Source: Blasia pusilla
Lineage: Eukaryota; Marchantiophyta; Marchantiopsida; Blasiales
Direction: 5' to 3'
DNA: 64,000 bases
NCBI GenBank assembly: GCA_050084515.1
Contig: CM114273.1
Coordinates: forward strand, 38,936,001 to 39,000,000
This document shows positions 27,301 to 39,004 of the stretch, in pieces. The first letter of the stretch is position 1. Each line of letters opens with the position of its first letter. Both the position numbers and the translations under genes were made by a program. The notes beneath the pieces were generated by a model. The model had not been told where the DNA came from and did not search any database. It saw only the letters and a list, made by a program, of their open reading frames with translations.

Positions 27301-29825
27301 TCGACAAGTCGATTCTAGTTTTTCTCCTAAACTCCTAAACTCTGTTTCAAGAATACAGGAAGGCTGAAAGGTGAGTTCCCAAACAAACAAAAAAAGGCTG
27401 AAACCATTGACACGTGCCAATGTAAGAAATACCTATTCCAACCTCCTTTCTATGTTGTGTGAAGACCAGGGACACTCACCTGGCTCTGAGGACCCCTTAG
27501 GCCCTCGCGGGTGCTTGCTCTCTCTCCAAAATTGTTGTTAAGTCTCAATACTAAGTCCCATGGCCCTGTGGGGTCCCCGTGGACAATAAATCTATTCATT
27601 CATTCATTCTATATTCACCAAACGCAAAATGAGTATTTGATATTTCAACCAATTTAAACACACCTTTTTACAAGAAAAGCCGGTTCCAGTTTTGTGGATA
27701 GCATATCTGCTAATCACATCCAGTATGCGCCCATACTCTTCACTCGGATTTTTGAATGCCTTCCTTCTGGCAGCAAAATTATAGAAAAGATTTTCAACCT
27801 GGAAAGCACAGAAATATCAATATTACAGCATTGAATTGGAATTGTCAATAGAAGCTAATGGACCACTTGATCAAGATTAACGTGCTTAAAGTTGTACAAG
27901 TTGTAGCCACTTGAGGCTTTGGCAACCTTTCCATACCTATTGAGGGCATAAACTTCTTCTAAATAATCAGCATGTTGAGATCGACGTCATGGTATGAAAT
28001 AGGGGATTGGAGACACATGTTCTGGCCATTGTGAAGAGGCATCAGCACATTATGACTCCACTTAAAATAATGCCCTCAAAGGGGCAGATCTATATCAGAG
28101 CCCAACAAATAGAGCTCAGCACTAATATGTTCTTGGTTCCATGTAGCCCATGAGGATTTAAGATCTAATGGCGTCCTGCGACCCTGCACTAAGACTTAGG
28201 TAGTAACTCTCCAAGGAAATCATCTATAGGAACTGATGCTATCCGCAAAAAAGGAAGGAATTGCAAATTGCCACCATGGACAGAAAGGGTGGAAATGCAG
28301 ATTGAAATGTGTGATTATACTCTGTCATTGCTGGCAAAAACGTGTTGAACAAAGTCAAGGACTTGAGATGGAGATTCAATCAACCTGGAGTTCAAAGGAT
28401 TTGATGATCACAAAACCTCAAGGCAACAAGTGTCAGCTGAAATGCAGCAGAAGCTGGCTCACCGAGATTTGTGTTCCCTTCACTGTTGCACACGGCCGTG
28501 GCTCCCCTTCCATGGACCCATCTTTATATGATACCCTGGACCAGCAGAAGACAAAACATATTAACTATTCAAGCCTTCTCTTATTTTGGATCTTTACACT
28601 CGGCTGGATCCAAGTCAGCTGTTGCCAACTATTCAAACAGGTTCAAAAAAGTGTGAGGCAACTGCACTGTCGGAAGCTCTTCTAAACCTACACTACCCGC
28701 CTCCAAACATCTCAGAGGACATATGTGTACCTTAAGTTCTGCAATTATCGTGGTTGACCAGAACCTTGCAAAAGCAAAATTGTCTAATGGAACCCAAATT
28801 GAAGGAAAGCCATTGGGGCCAGACTCTCCATTGATTCTTCAATGGAATATTATGTAAACGAGGCAAGGATGATGTCTTACATCGCTGCTAACAGCCACCG
28901 GAGGTAGATACTGTGATTCGGTCCCAGTGCATTTAGGTTCTATAGAAATGCGACAGTTCCAAGGAGCAGTCTACATAAAGTGCGCTGGACTCGCAGGTTT
29001 TCTAAGTAAAGCGAAATGGAGGGGAACAATATACAGAATGAAACTGGATAACGTTACATACTTATACCCATGAGTTTTGTTCGCCGTCATTGTGGTCACG
29101 GATAAATGAGCAACAAAGGTCATGCTGGCGAGAGCCTCCCCTCTAAAGCCCAAAGTGTTAATACTCTGAAGGTCTTCGTATTCTCGAAGCTTTGAAGTTG
29201 TATGCCTTTCGCAGAGTAGAGGAAGGTCTTCATACTGCGAATTTAGCATCCCGAATGTATAATTAAGATGTACAAGACAAAAATACATGTTCAAAGTTTT
29301 TTCTTTTTTTAAATTAAAAGGTATGTGGCGAATTCCAGATTGCATAGGTTCTGCTTGTGGTAGTCACCGGGAACAACAAACATGACCAGAAGCAAGATCA
29401 AGGCTGATGATGGTAGATCGTAATTCCTAATCTATGAGAAACATCAGGCTGAAGCAGTGTGAGTGGGAGTGCCACACTCTGATACGTACTACGTGCACAC
29501 AAGAGTAGCCTCCAGGAACTCTGAAGAATTCATCAGTAACTAGACAGCTGAGCGAGGACTAGGCAGAAGCGGGAGCTTAATGGCAGCTCACCCGAATTCC
29601 ATGTCCGTTGTCCGAAATTTGAATGAGCTTAAGTCCGCCGTCTTTGACCGTAACACCGATGCTCGTAGCGCCTGCATCCATACTATTCTCCAGTAATTCC
29701 TTCAGCGCAGATGCTGGCCTCTGAATTACTTCTCCCGCAGCTATTCGGTTGACCACCGCCTCATCCAGCCGCTTGATCGGCGCCGGCTCAATGGCGTCAG
29801 CCTGAGACATCTCGGGCTGCACCAT
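21357..29825 (-). CDS. MLH1: DNA mismatch repair protein MLH1 (MutL homologue)
   Basis: Seventeen exons on the minus strand, 5' to 3': 29825-29592, 29234-29062, 28535-28463, 27798-27664, 26911-26701, 26406-26258, 26025-25927, 25775-25619, 25054-24983, 24737-24533, 23969-23875, 23558-23450, 22767-22602, 22389-22228, 22070-21902, 21681-21497 and 21401-21357. They sum to 2439 bases, or 812 residues plus stop. The GHKL ATPase motifs are present: [19 protein letters not shown] and [10 protein letters not shown]. So are the linker-side motif [12 protein letters not shown], the MutL C-terminal PMS1-binding domain ([46 protein letters not shown]) and the conserved terminus YKIFERC. MLH1 pairs with PMS1 or MLH3 in nuclear mismatch repair and meiotic crossover formation. 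Borders of the two linker exons (25775-25619 and 25054-24983) are the least certain. The protein is somewhat longer than the roughly 740 residues I recall for Arabidopsis, with the extra length in the linker. Confidence 0.95.
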
Positions 29826-32386
29826 TTCTACAGCCGCTTGCTCAAATTCACAGAACTAGCCAAGAAAGAAAGGTGGACTCACTTCCACCGATCACACTTC
29901 AATTCCGAGTACACTCTGACCCGATTCGGGTGCGCAATTTGGTAACCGATTCATCCGTGAGAACCCGAACCTGAACCGCGAAATCCGCACGCCTTCCATA
30001 TCATAGAAAACACGCGGGAAAACAATCATACAAAAACCTAAGCCTCTAAATCTAAAGAAATCGGCTTACACTATCGACCAATTCGCTCCCAGCGGCCTCC
30101 CCTCCCTACTCCCGACTCATTGCACCGTGATCCACCTTTGCTGTTCCGGACAGTTCTTCTTAGGGCTTCATCGATCCGAGTCCTCTCACGACTGGATCCT
30201 AACACCATTTCCTCCGTGCGCAGTCGGTCTCTACCATCCAACATATTTGGCAGCACAGGGCCACACCGCTGAGATCGATTTCCTGCAGATCGCAAAGCAA
30301 AGCAGAGCGTCGCACCTTCGAATTTCCAATTTCGAGGGAACTAGGAATCACCGAAATGGAAAGCGAATTCATTTTTCGGATTTGTTAATTCGTGAACTCC
30401 TCGACCTATTTGGTACCGAGATCGATTTTTTTAAGAGTGAGTTTATAACTTGCTCTTAAGAGCGAATAAGATTGTTGGGGTGTAGTTTGAAATTGATCTA
30501 AAAGGTCAATTAAATTATCATATGATAATGATAATCTAAACTGCCTAATGCACTCCACCAACCTCCACTAGTTAACAACAAGATAACAACAAGATCGAAT
30601 ACAATGTGCGTATATGCCACTCGTATTTAAATGCTTAGGAACATGTGTCGTGCTTAGGGTAGAATAGGGTCGCCACATAGAATAGACCAATTGTAGTATA
30701 GATGATTCAAATCCTTTTTTTTTTTTTAATTACAAGAGGAAGGACTAGTTAAGAACAATATAGAATATGATCAAATCCACCCTAAAAAAAACTAGAAGAG
30801 GAAGGAGGAAGGAGCAAAGAGAAAATGAAAACAAGCCTAACTCATAAGATAATTCAACAAGCTAATTGATCAATAGTTTAATAGTTTGAAATAAATAAAC
30901 ATTAGTGGTTTGAATAGATGACAAGGTCGGTGGCTACCAACCATTTCAACTCGACGTATCAAAGTTAATGCTGGTGTATGTTATAATGCCACATAAATGC
31001 ATTGTCGAAAATATGTAGTGAAAATGGAGAGAACAAGACTGAGAGAAGGAGTGAGTTGATGATTCTCCGAGGGAACGGTGAACACACGTTCTTTAACAAA
31101 AATTAATAAAAGACACTTGTAATTAAGTGCCCAAAAACTTCTAGCGTGAAAGGAAAAAATTCAACGCATCAACACACACATCAAGTCAAAATGTGTTCGA
31201 TCAACAACCGCTACCTTACGAGGAAAATAGAAGAAAGTCATATTGGGACATATTAAGATCAACTCTTAAACAAGACGTTGCTTGTGTAGTACAAGGTAGG
31301 ACATGTAGTTGCTCTTTTCCCACTCATAAGAGATAAGGAGATTTTCTTTCCTCTTGGGTTATAATTGAATAATATTAGGGCGATCTTCCTTCTCATTTTC
31401 CTTGTGGATTTTGGATTGCCCACGCCGTCAAATTGTACAACTTCACAACTTCTAACTATAATTTCTCACATATGATATCGGCTTATTAGGTTGCCCAATC
31501 AAAAGACAATATTTACTAGTCAGATACTCATGGTTCATGTGATCTACAATCACATACCCTTACTTCCAAATTTATTAATGATGTGTGTTGGGAGGGAAGG
31601 TCGTTTGACACCATGTGTCAAAACAAAGAGTCGTTGCAATTGGCAAGGCAATCCTCCCATAATAGTATTAATTCATTTTGAGACACGTTCCAATCCAAAA
31701 AATGTACATTTAAATACAAAAATTGTTCTTTGCATATTATGCCCCTAACACTTTGTAGCCCCATATTAGAAGAAATTAGACAATCACACGTGATATAAGT
31801 GGTTCACTTCCTATTCAGAAACTACATCCATGATCAAACATTCTCAAGTTGTTTTACTGAAATCTGCACACATTGTACATCACGATCGTTCCAAGATTCT
31901 CTCCTAAAGTGTGACGCTTTGTTGATAGAATGACATTAAATCCTAACGTAACTTTAATCATATAACCACAAAAACAATGCATACCCCATACCATCGAAGC
32001 TAGTCTTTTCACCCAACCCGAGGATGTGGGGAGGGATGGGGACTAGCCTCGATGGTATGGTATATGCAAGAAAGTGCCCCTTGCCCCTCTAAACGTCCCC
32101 ACCAAGGCAATCATAGATGATAAGCAAGCTCATCATTTAGAGATATGGATGATGTCATTATAATAATTGATAGAATACAAGTCTTAGAGACAAAGATAAT
32201 TATCATGTGCCCACCAGAATATGGCGTCTCGACCATGTTTCGACGGGTACGTGAATTGAGTAAAGAGGAAATTTTCATGAATATTCTACAGCGGGATGAA
32301 TAGGGGGTGGAGAGAAAATTTGATGAATTCTTCGTATCGGTGCGCATGCACAAGCTCTTATACCCATAGTCCCGGCCCATCTTATC
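29826..32386. other. MLH1 promoter side and AT-rich spacer
   Basis: Bases 29826-30400 are moderately GC-rich and should include the MLH1 promoter and 5' leader. Beyond about 30.45 kb the sequence turns AT-rich with no recognisable gene. A foldback at 31979-32068 is listed separately. Confidence 0.4.
31979..32068. repeat. Inverted repeat with 27-28 base arms
   Basis: The left arm (gcataccccataccatcga and following) and the right arm (gactagcctcgatggtatgg and following) are complementary except for about three positions, around a loop of about 35 bases. A transcript would fold into a stem of the size of a plant small-RNA precursor, or it may be a MITE remnant. Confidence 0.7.
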
Positions 32387-33760
32387 TTATATTCTAGCCA
32401 CGACAATAAGGCAAACTGTTAGAGTAGTACCATCATACTTAGGAAAATAGAATATGCACCGAGTCCAAACAGTGTTTGACTTCTCCACATAAATTGGATT
32501 TTTCAATATATATGTTGTATTCTCCTCAATTTGTATCTTCAAAACATTGATTACACCTTTAGTGAGTACATCTTGAATGAAATTATACCAAATGTGAATA
32601 TGTTTTTTCCTAACATGATCTACTCGGGTTTTAGCCAAGTGCATAATACTATAGCTTTCACAATCTAGGATAGCTCTATCATGTTACAAGCCAAGCTCAA
32701 CTACATATTTATATAGCCAAATAGCATCCTTAATTGCCTTTGATGCAACCATATATTCAACCTCTAAGATAGATTGTGCCACAAAAGCCTATAGTAAGGA
32801 CTTCCAACTAATTGGTCCACTCACCAATGTATATATGAAACCCAGGGTGGATCTCCTTTTTCCAAATCTCTTGCGAAATCATATCCATATAACCAACTAT
32901 AGCTCTTGCTTCATTCACTCTACCATGAAAGATAATTTCCACGTCCATTGTCCCCTTTAAGTAGTGAAGAAACCACTTCATTTCTTCCCAATGTTCCTTT
33001 CCTAGGTTTGGTAACCACATTTACATCATACAAGATATTTGGTCAAGTATATGTCATTTCATACATGAAACTTCCAACTGGACTCTTATAAGGGACCTCC
33101 GATATTTCTCTCCTTTCATCTTCAATCACAAGTCAATCAATTGAAGATAATCTAAAATGACCATTTATAAGAGTGCTTAAATATTTTGAATTCTCCATGC
33201 CAAAGTGTATAAGTACCTAGCTTCTCAAGGTACTTCCTCCGAGATATCCACAACCATCTACTCTTCAAATCTATAGATATCTATCCTAAGAATCCATTTT
33301 GAAGGATCCAAGTCCTTCATGTCGAACTCCTTACTCAGTTGTCTCTTCATTTGAGCAATAACTCTCGTGTTTTCAAGAGTGATGAGCATATCATCAACAT
33401 ATGACACTAAGGCAGTGTGAGAAAAATAAACACCTCTCTATCTTCTTTACATACCTACAATAGTCATATTCACTACAAGGATATCCATATAGTGTCATAA
33501 ATCTATCGAACGTCTTATACCATTGCCTTGGACTTTGCTTCAAACTATAAAAGGAACTTTTCAATCTACATACAAATATTTCCTTCTCATGTACTTTAAA
33601 TCCATTTGATTATTGTATGTACATTCAAATTGTACATAACATGGATACATGTCAAGCTTGTATATTTCAAGAATGGTAGCATATCTAGCTTGTGGACTTA
33701 AGTTGGAGGTGGTTCTTTGTGGAGAGTTGAGGGCAACCATATACCTCGGTGCAATCAAGT
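32387..33760 (-). mobile_element. Ty1/copia retrotransposon remnant (reverse transcriptase and RNase H)
   Basis: The minus strand shows broken copia pol. A decayed reverse transcriptase segment near 33550-33440 reads SLKQSPRQWYKTFDRFM. The catalytic box SYVDDMLI lies near 33384-33407 and is followed by FDMKDLDPSKW. A segment at 33020-32808 begins with GKEHWEEMKWFLHYLKGT. The RNase H end at 32644-32530 contains IHLAKTRVDHVRKKHIHI. Many stops and frameshifts interrupt it, and no LTRs were recognised. The family is clear from the motif order; the element is dead. Confidence 0.85.
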
Positions 33761-35964
33761 ATTGGCAAGCATCATATGATAATGGACCTAGCGAGAGAGC
33801 AAATCAATGATATTGATATCCCATCATTAATGGCGTGGGTCGATTGGTTGGTCTAGGGGGATTGTGTGTGCAAGGGTGACATATCTCTCACATGTTTAAG
33901 GATAAAGTGAGTTATACCTCAAAAATTTACCTTATTAGAGTATGGGTATATGCCATTACTTTGATACTTGGAAATTATGAGGCATCCGATCATAGAAAAC
34001 ATTGATGATAAGTTTGTGTTTCTTCTAATATGAGCTTGTGGGGTTGCATGATTACCATTTAGAATATTTTCATCCAACACCTATAGGATCTTATGCAAAT
34101 TGAGGGAAATATGACGTGCTTATTGATGGATCATCTATTTGGCCAAAGATACATGGATTCTCACAAATGAGAATATGAGGAAATGGAAGTGCATCTTGAG
34201 GTGTGTGGTTGGTTGGTGAGGAGGATGGTTGGATGCATAGGCTACCAATACCATTGGTTTTGAGTGGGGTGGAGCATCAACTTCTACGTGAACAACTTGC
34301 CTTGGCTTGGATGCCCACAAGATACTGTGTTTATTATCAAATGACCTTTCCACATAATAACACAAGAAAATGGGGTAAGGGATTGAAAATCCACCGTCTC
34401 CATTGATTGATGTAAGACTTGCTATCTATGTCAATACACAGGTTGACATTCCCACATCTTAGGGAGGCCATTTACAAATTATTGGCTTGTTTGAGATAGC
34501 ACTCCAAGTTCGTCTAGTAAAGACAAATAGGTCACTATGCTTACGCATATTAACTTTTTTTTGTTCCTTATTGTTGAGAGCATCGGTAAAAAATGAAGGA
34601 TAAGAAAGATAGGGAAAGTATCCAAGACTAGGAAAACCTTGTTGCTCTACATAATAAAAAAAATTAGATTATGAGATATCAAATCGCAAATGGAGATCAA
34701 CAAGGGCCATGACGTTGGTAAAAAATTTTACAAGCATGCATGCATGCATATGACTCCACATGTTTCTCTAATGCATTTTTTTTTCATCTATAATAGAGGA
34801 AGAGTTGGTAACTTGGTAAAGTATCTCATATAAATGCACTCATGTAGATATGTCCATTTGGCAATGCACAATTAAGAATTTCAAACTTGATCTTAAAGGT
34901 AATACTAGACAACAATAAGTTGTTAAAAATGATTTCCACTCATGCTAGGGGTAATATTCAGTAAATTTTCAAAAGGCAATTGGTTTCATAATCAAATTCC
35001 TAATAAAATCAATACCAATAAACTTTTTGGGCTAGCTTCTTGGACCTAAGCTATAGTAATTCATGGCCTTGCCAAATTTTTGTGAATGTTCAACAAGATA
35101 GGGATGATGAGCAATGTGAGTATAATGTGATGAAGAAATAATGATGAATATTCTATATAGCATGGTTCTCCTATGTGGAGGGATAGAGTAAATGGATCTA
35201 AAGACATTTTTTATAAATTTTGATGACACTTATGTTCTCTAAGGAAAATATTACTCAATTGTCATTCAAGGATCTCAAATGAAAATAAAAGACCATTCAA
35301 CGTTTGTATATATTAGTAACAGTGCAATAAACTCAGTTCAAACATTTTTCCAAGTGAAAATAGGGGTCGAATTGTCAAACTAGGGAGTCAATTGTATGGT
35401 TTGAACATTCATTGGATGTCAATGTAGGTTAGCACTATAGTCTTCTAAATATCTTGATGATGGTACCAAAATATATTTATATTTATGAGGCCAAGTTTGT
35501 CAAGTTTTTTTCATTTAAAATATATAACAATTACAATAAAATGTCCATGGTGAAAATAATGAATATAGTCTCTTGTGAAAATAGTTCACAAACACAATTG
35601 TTTTCACTATTTTGTGATTGTACTTGTATGTATTCTACAATTGAATAGAGAATATGAAGTTGATTAGACGAAGCCTCTCGTGTAGGGAAAGTGAAACGGA
35701 CAAATGCATGCTTCATTCGTTAATTTATTGTCTACTTGTATACCATTGATGTCACTTAAGAAAGTCTCTTTATGTTGGCCATGTTCTCTAAGGAAAATAT
35801 TGCTATTGTTAAGGATCTCAAATGAATATCGTCTATATATTAGTAGTGAGTATTGAACATCTTGCGAAAAGTTTATGTTAGCACTATATGGATTGAGTAC
35901 CAAAATATATATTTATGAGGCCAATCCATATATAACTACAATAAACATGTGTCATTGTGAGAAG
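33761..35964. other. AT-rich spacer with an internal duplication
   Basis: No gene recognised. A degenerate direct duplication is visible. Tgttctctaaggaaaatatt, followed shortly by aaggatctcaaatgaa, is present near 35231 and again near 35782. Taccaaaatatat..atttatgaggcca is present near 35463 and again near 35901. Order is kept, so a segment of at least about 180 bases was duplicated, or two decayed copies of one element lie in tandem. Confidence 0.5.
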
Positions 35965-36076
35965 ATTAAAGAAGGAAAAGGAGAATAATTGCACGCAAAG
36001 AGATTCTGATATTTTGACCCTAATTAAAATATCTGAATCTCTTTGCGCACAATTATTCTCCTTTTCCTTCTTTAAT
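35965..36076. repeat. Strong foldback: 51-base arms, 10-base loop
   Basis: The arms 35965-36015 and 36026-36076 are complementary at 48 of 51 positions around the loop gaccctaatt. Such a stem is far stronger than expected by chance. It may be a foldback/MITE-type element or a young hairpin small-RNA locus. Confidence 0.9.
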
Positions 36077-36789
36077 CCCCACACACACTGGTTTTAAGCA
36101 TGCATCGCCCGAGCGCACCAATTAGCGACCAAAACATAAAGGAAGTCAGTCAGACAGACCTGCCTTTCCCTTATAATGACTCCTTGGTATCCTAATCAAT
36201 GTCCAGGGGGAATCGGGGATACGTGTTGACCTAGCGGGAAGAAAATTAGAATTACCGATTCATTTTGCAAGTAAACAGCCAAAAACCGGCAGAATACAAG
36301 GGTTCTAGAAAATATCAAAAATTACCGTTCTCGTCTATAGAGACCGGAAATGTACCAGTTCTCGCCAAAAAACTACTCGAACCCTGATCCCGATGGGTTT
36401 TCCATCCAAGTTTCTATTAAAGTTTTTGTTCCTTCTAATGACTCCGATCCTGATACTGATCGTGGCCATGTATTAGCCCTCACAACAGTCAGAGAGATCA
36501 GAGGAGCTATTGTTGCCTCGTGGACCGTGTTTGGTTGACGGGTCCCTTCCACCCGTACTGCCTGCTCGGAATCGGAATCATGTATTGTAATGCCCAGGCT
36601 CTAATTTTCCGGCGGCGACACTCTTGAGGGCCGGCAATAGATATCTGCAGACGGACATCTGTGACTATGTGGATGGTGGGGTTTCATACGCATGTAAATG
36701 GCGTGCGGATGGTGAGTGCATGGCATCGTACCATGTGAGATTTGAAATTCAAAAGGTGTACTTTATAAAAATGGAGCAAGTCTCATTTT
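36077..36789. other. Spacer, no gene recognised
   Basis: Mixed-composition sequence between the foldback and the gypsy terminal repeats. The short open frames at 36350-36538 and 36624-36893 have no recognisable motif. Confidence 0.4.
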
Positions 36790-36915
36790 TTGTGTGCATA
36801 CATATTGCTACACAACATACATCGCTGTTACCAAACATACACCCAAACACGCACGATCCCATGCTAACTCATGGCATCCAAACAAAGAGATAAGAAGTAC
36901 TAAAATATCTCCAAT
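36790..36915 (-). repeat. Copy 1 of a 125-base direct repeat flanking the 3' LTR core
   Basis: Matches 37433-37558 at roughly 85-90%, with shared blocks such as cacgcacgatcccatgctaa and taagaagtactaaaatat-like sequence. It abuts the end of the LTR core. This is the arrangement expected if a second, truncated LTR start lies directly after the first (LTR-LTR junction). Confidence 0.8.
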
Positions 36916-37428
36916 AAAGTAAGATCCAATCTCTCTCTACACCATCTCACACCATAGCTCTCAAAGGTGTGCACTCTCTCTCATGTCAAACCAAATCCAC
37001 TCTCCTAATGAGAGGCTTGGGTTACACTCATAAGGCAAGGGACCATAGCTCCGCCGCCTCATGCTAAGAGGTTCAATAAAGAGAGAATGAGATCTCAAGC
37101 TCTCTCTCCTTGAGGTATACCCCTCCCCTCTCCCAAACTCTCTCCATGGTAACCTATTCTCCCAAGTCACCTCCTTGACTCTTGACCTGATGTAGGAGGT
37201 CAATGGCCACTTACCAAAAATAGAAAGTAGATCATATACTCAAAATAACACTTACCTAAAATAGTAAGTTCCTCAATATGGCTCCAAATGAGCCGAAACG
37301 AAGGGCAAACCTACTCCCTCAGGTTTCTCGAGGCCTCAGAAAGTCATCCTCAACCTACTGAGCGTGTCCTCTAGTACTCACAAAGGCGCTCTACTAGGTC
37401 TCACCGATCTATCCTAAAAGACGTGATA
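36913..37428 (-). repeat. Gypsy 3' LTR, core
   Basis: About 94% identical by eye to 46620-47135 in the same orientation. The outer dinucleotides that read TG..CA in the other copy are mutated here (AA and TA). On the coding strand the repeat may begin earlier, at about 37558, immediately after the purine tract. In that case the full LTR is about 645 bases and the other copy has lost its U3 start. Confidence 0.88.
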
Positions 37429-37432
37429 GTTG

Positions 37433-37558
37433 TCGTGCACATACACATCGCAACACAACATACATTGCTGTCATCGAATACACATTCAAACACGCACGAT
37501 CCCATGCTAACTCATGGCATCCAAACAACGAGACAAGAAGTACTAAAATATCTCCAAT
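37433..37558 (-). repeat. Copy 2 of the 125-base direct repeat, between purine tract and LTR core
   Basis: Homologous to 36790-36915. Its position directly after the purine-rich tract suggests it is the U3 start of the 3' LTR. No equivalent follows the 5' LTR core at 47136, so that copy looks truncated there. Confidence 0.75.
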
Positions 37559-37744
37559 CGCCCCCCTAGTTGGTGGTTAGATCCCTCTAACTCCAGATAG
37601 CCATCTATCCCTACTTACCATGACATACATCTCTCGGACGCTAAGAGCAAGAAGGTCGGGTGCTCATGTGGCCCCATCGTTAGTCGCCTTCCTGTCATTT
37701 ATGTCACATAAAAAGTCAGAATCGAAACCTACCTAGTATCTCCT

Positions 37745-38997
37745 TTATGTACATCTGGGACACATCCATCGTCCCCGAGGAACCCTAGTGAGAGGTGGCG
37801 TCAGACATGCCATATGCCAACCTCTCGAACATCCATCACAAACTAGCATCGTGGCTGCACCACGTGCACAACCACACAACATACAACGTAAGCCTACAAG
37901 AACTAGTGCTAAGCTCGGATATACTGTACCATCAATGTTAGGAAGGTGACATGGTGTACAATTACGCACATGGTCCTTCCATATCATACCATCGCGTCCC
38001 TCCAGCAAGAGAACTCCGGATGGCAAAACGTCACGCACTCTTAAGATAGTACGCCATGCAGTCACATCCAACATCGGTGCCGTCTGATGCAAGTAGACAT
38101 TATCTCCCTGATGAAACCTCCAAATAGTTGGTCGATAACCACCACCCTGAGTAATCGCATACCTCAACGTATCCCGATGTTGTGCAATCGCCAAGTTCTC
38201 AAACGCCATGGGCATCACTCTTCGAAACAACTGAGCCCTATGAGAACATGCTTGCATCCATGCATCTAGGTCATCAAGGTCTAGCACCCAACCAGCATCT
38301 CGACGAATGGCCGCAGGTAAATCTGGCTCTCGTCCATAAAGTAGCAAGTATGGTGAAAAAGACGCTAAGGATGCATGCCTACTGAATCTGTATCCCATCG
38401 CCAACCAGGGCAACGAGAGGTCCCAATCTCCTAGGTGACCTCTCTGCAAGCCATACTTGCGTAAACCCCTCTTCATCGTCTCTAGAACTCTCTCCACTAA
38501 TCCATCCGCCTCGGGATGATCTCGCAAAGTCGTGCGATGGTCGATCAACGCCTGATCATAGAAGGCCTGGAACTCACCGTGAAACTCGGTACCCTGGTCT
38601 GTAAACACCTCACCTAGTGCGCCATAATGACTCAGCACTTTGTCAAGGAAGGCATAAGCTACTCCCTCACTTGCTTTGTCAGGCAATGCAACCAACTCGA
38701 TCCACTCCGAGAAGTGCTTGACAATCACCAACACATAACGAGTGTGACACTCCGTCAAAGGCAAAGGTCGTGCAAAATCCAAAGTCCATCTATACCCTAA
38801 GCCCATGATCGGTAATGGATGCAATTGTGGAGTCGGAGCATTGAACGATGCTCGGACCCGATCACACACCATGCACCTGGCAACAAACTGTTGAACGGCA
38901 GTCTGCGTGCCTCGCCACCAATATTGAATCTGGAGCAAGCTGTACGTGCGCTTTATCCCAAAGTGACCCAACTCCTCGTGGCCATGCTGCACTAGTC
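37745..38997 (-). pseudogene. Gypsy integrase with C-terminal PHD finger
   Basis: In frame with the upstream RNase H but separated from it by a TAG. The N-terminal HHCC zinc motif is visible: HGHEELGHFG followed by CMVC. The catalytic DDE core follows, with the first Asp in WTLDFARPLP, the second in VFTDQGTEFHGEF and the Glu in HPEADGLVERVLETM, in normal spacing. A GPY/F-like end region follows. The last 46 residues (about 37748-37885) form a Cys4-His-Cys3 PHD finger: CMLC, then CDGC, then WHMAC, then CPRC, with the family's WMCPRC ending. PHD fingers typically read methylated or unmodified histone H3 tails. I infer that here it targets integration or binds chromatin, taking the place of a chromodomain. 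This open frame of 415 residues is intact. Confidence 0.93.
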
Positions 38998-39004
38998 GTG
39001 CTCT

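Noticed and set aside
28741-28800. Plus-strand resemblance to the MLH1 exon encoding PxPC..KGTQI, suggesting an inverted exon.
   Set aside because: The genuine minus-strand exon (28535-28463) was found with correct phase and splice sites; the plus-strand match needs stops and a frameshift and has no donor site.
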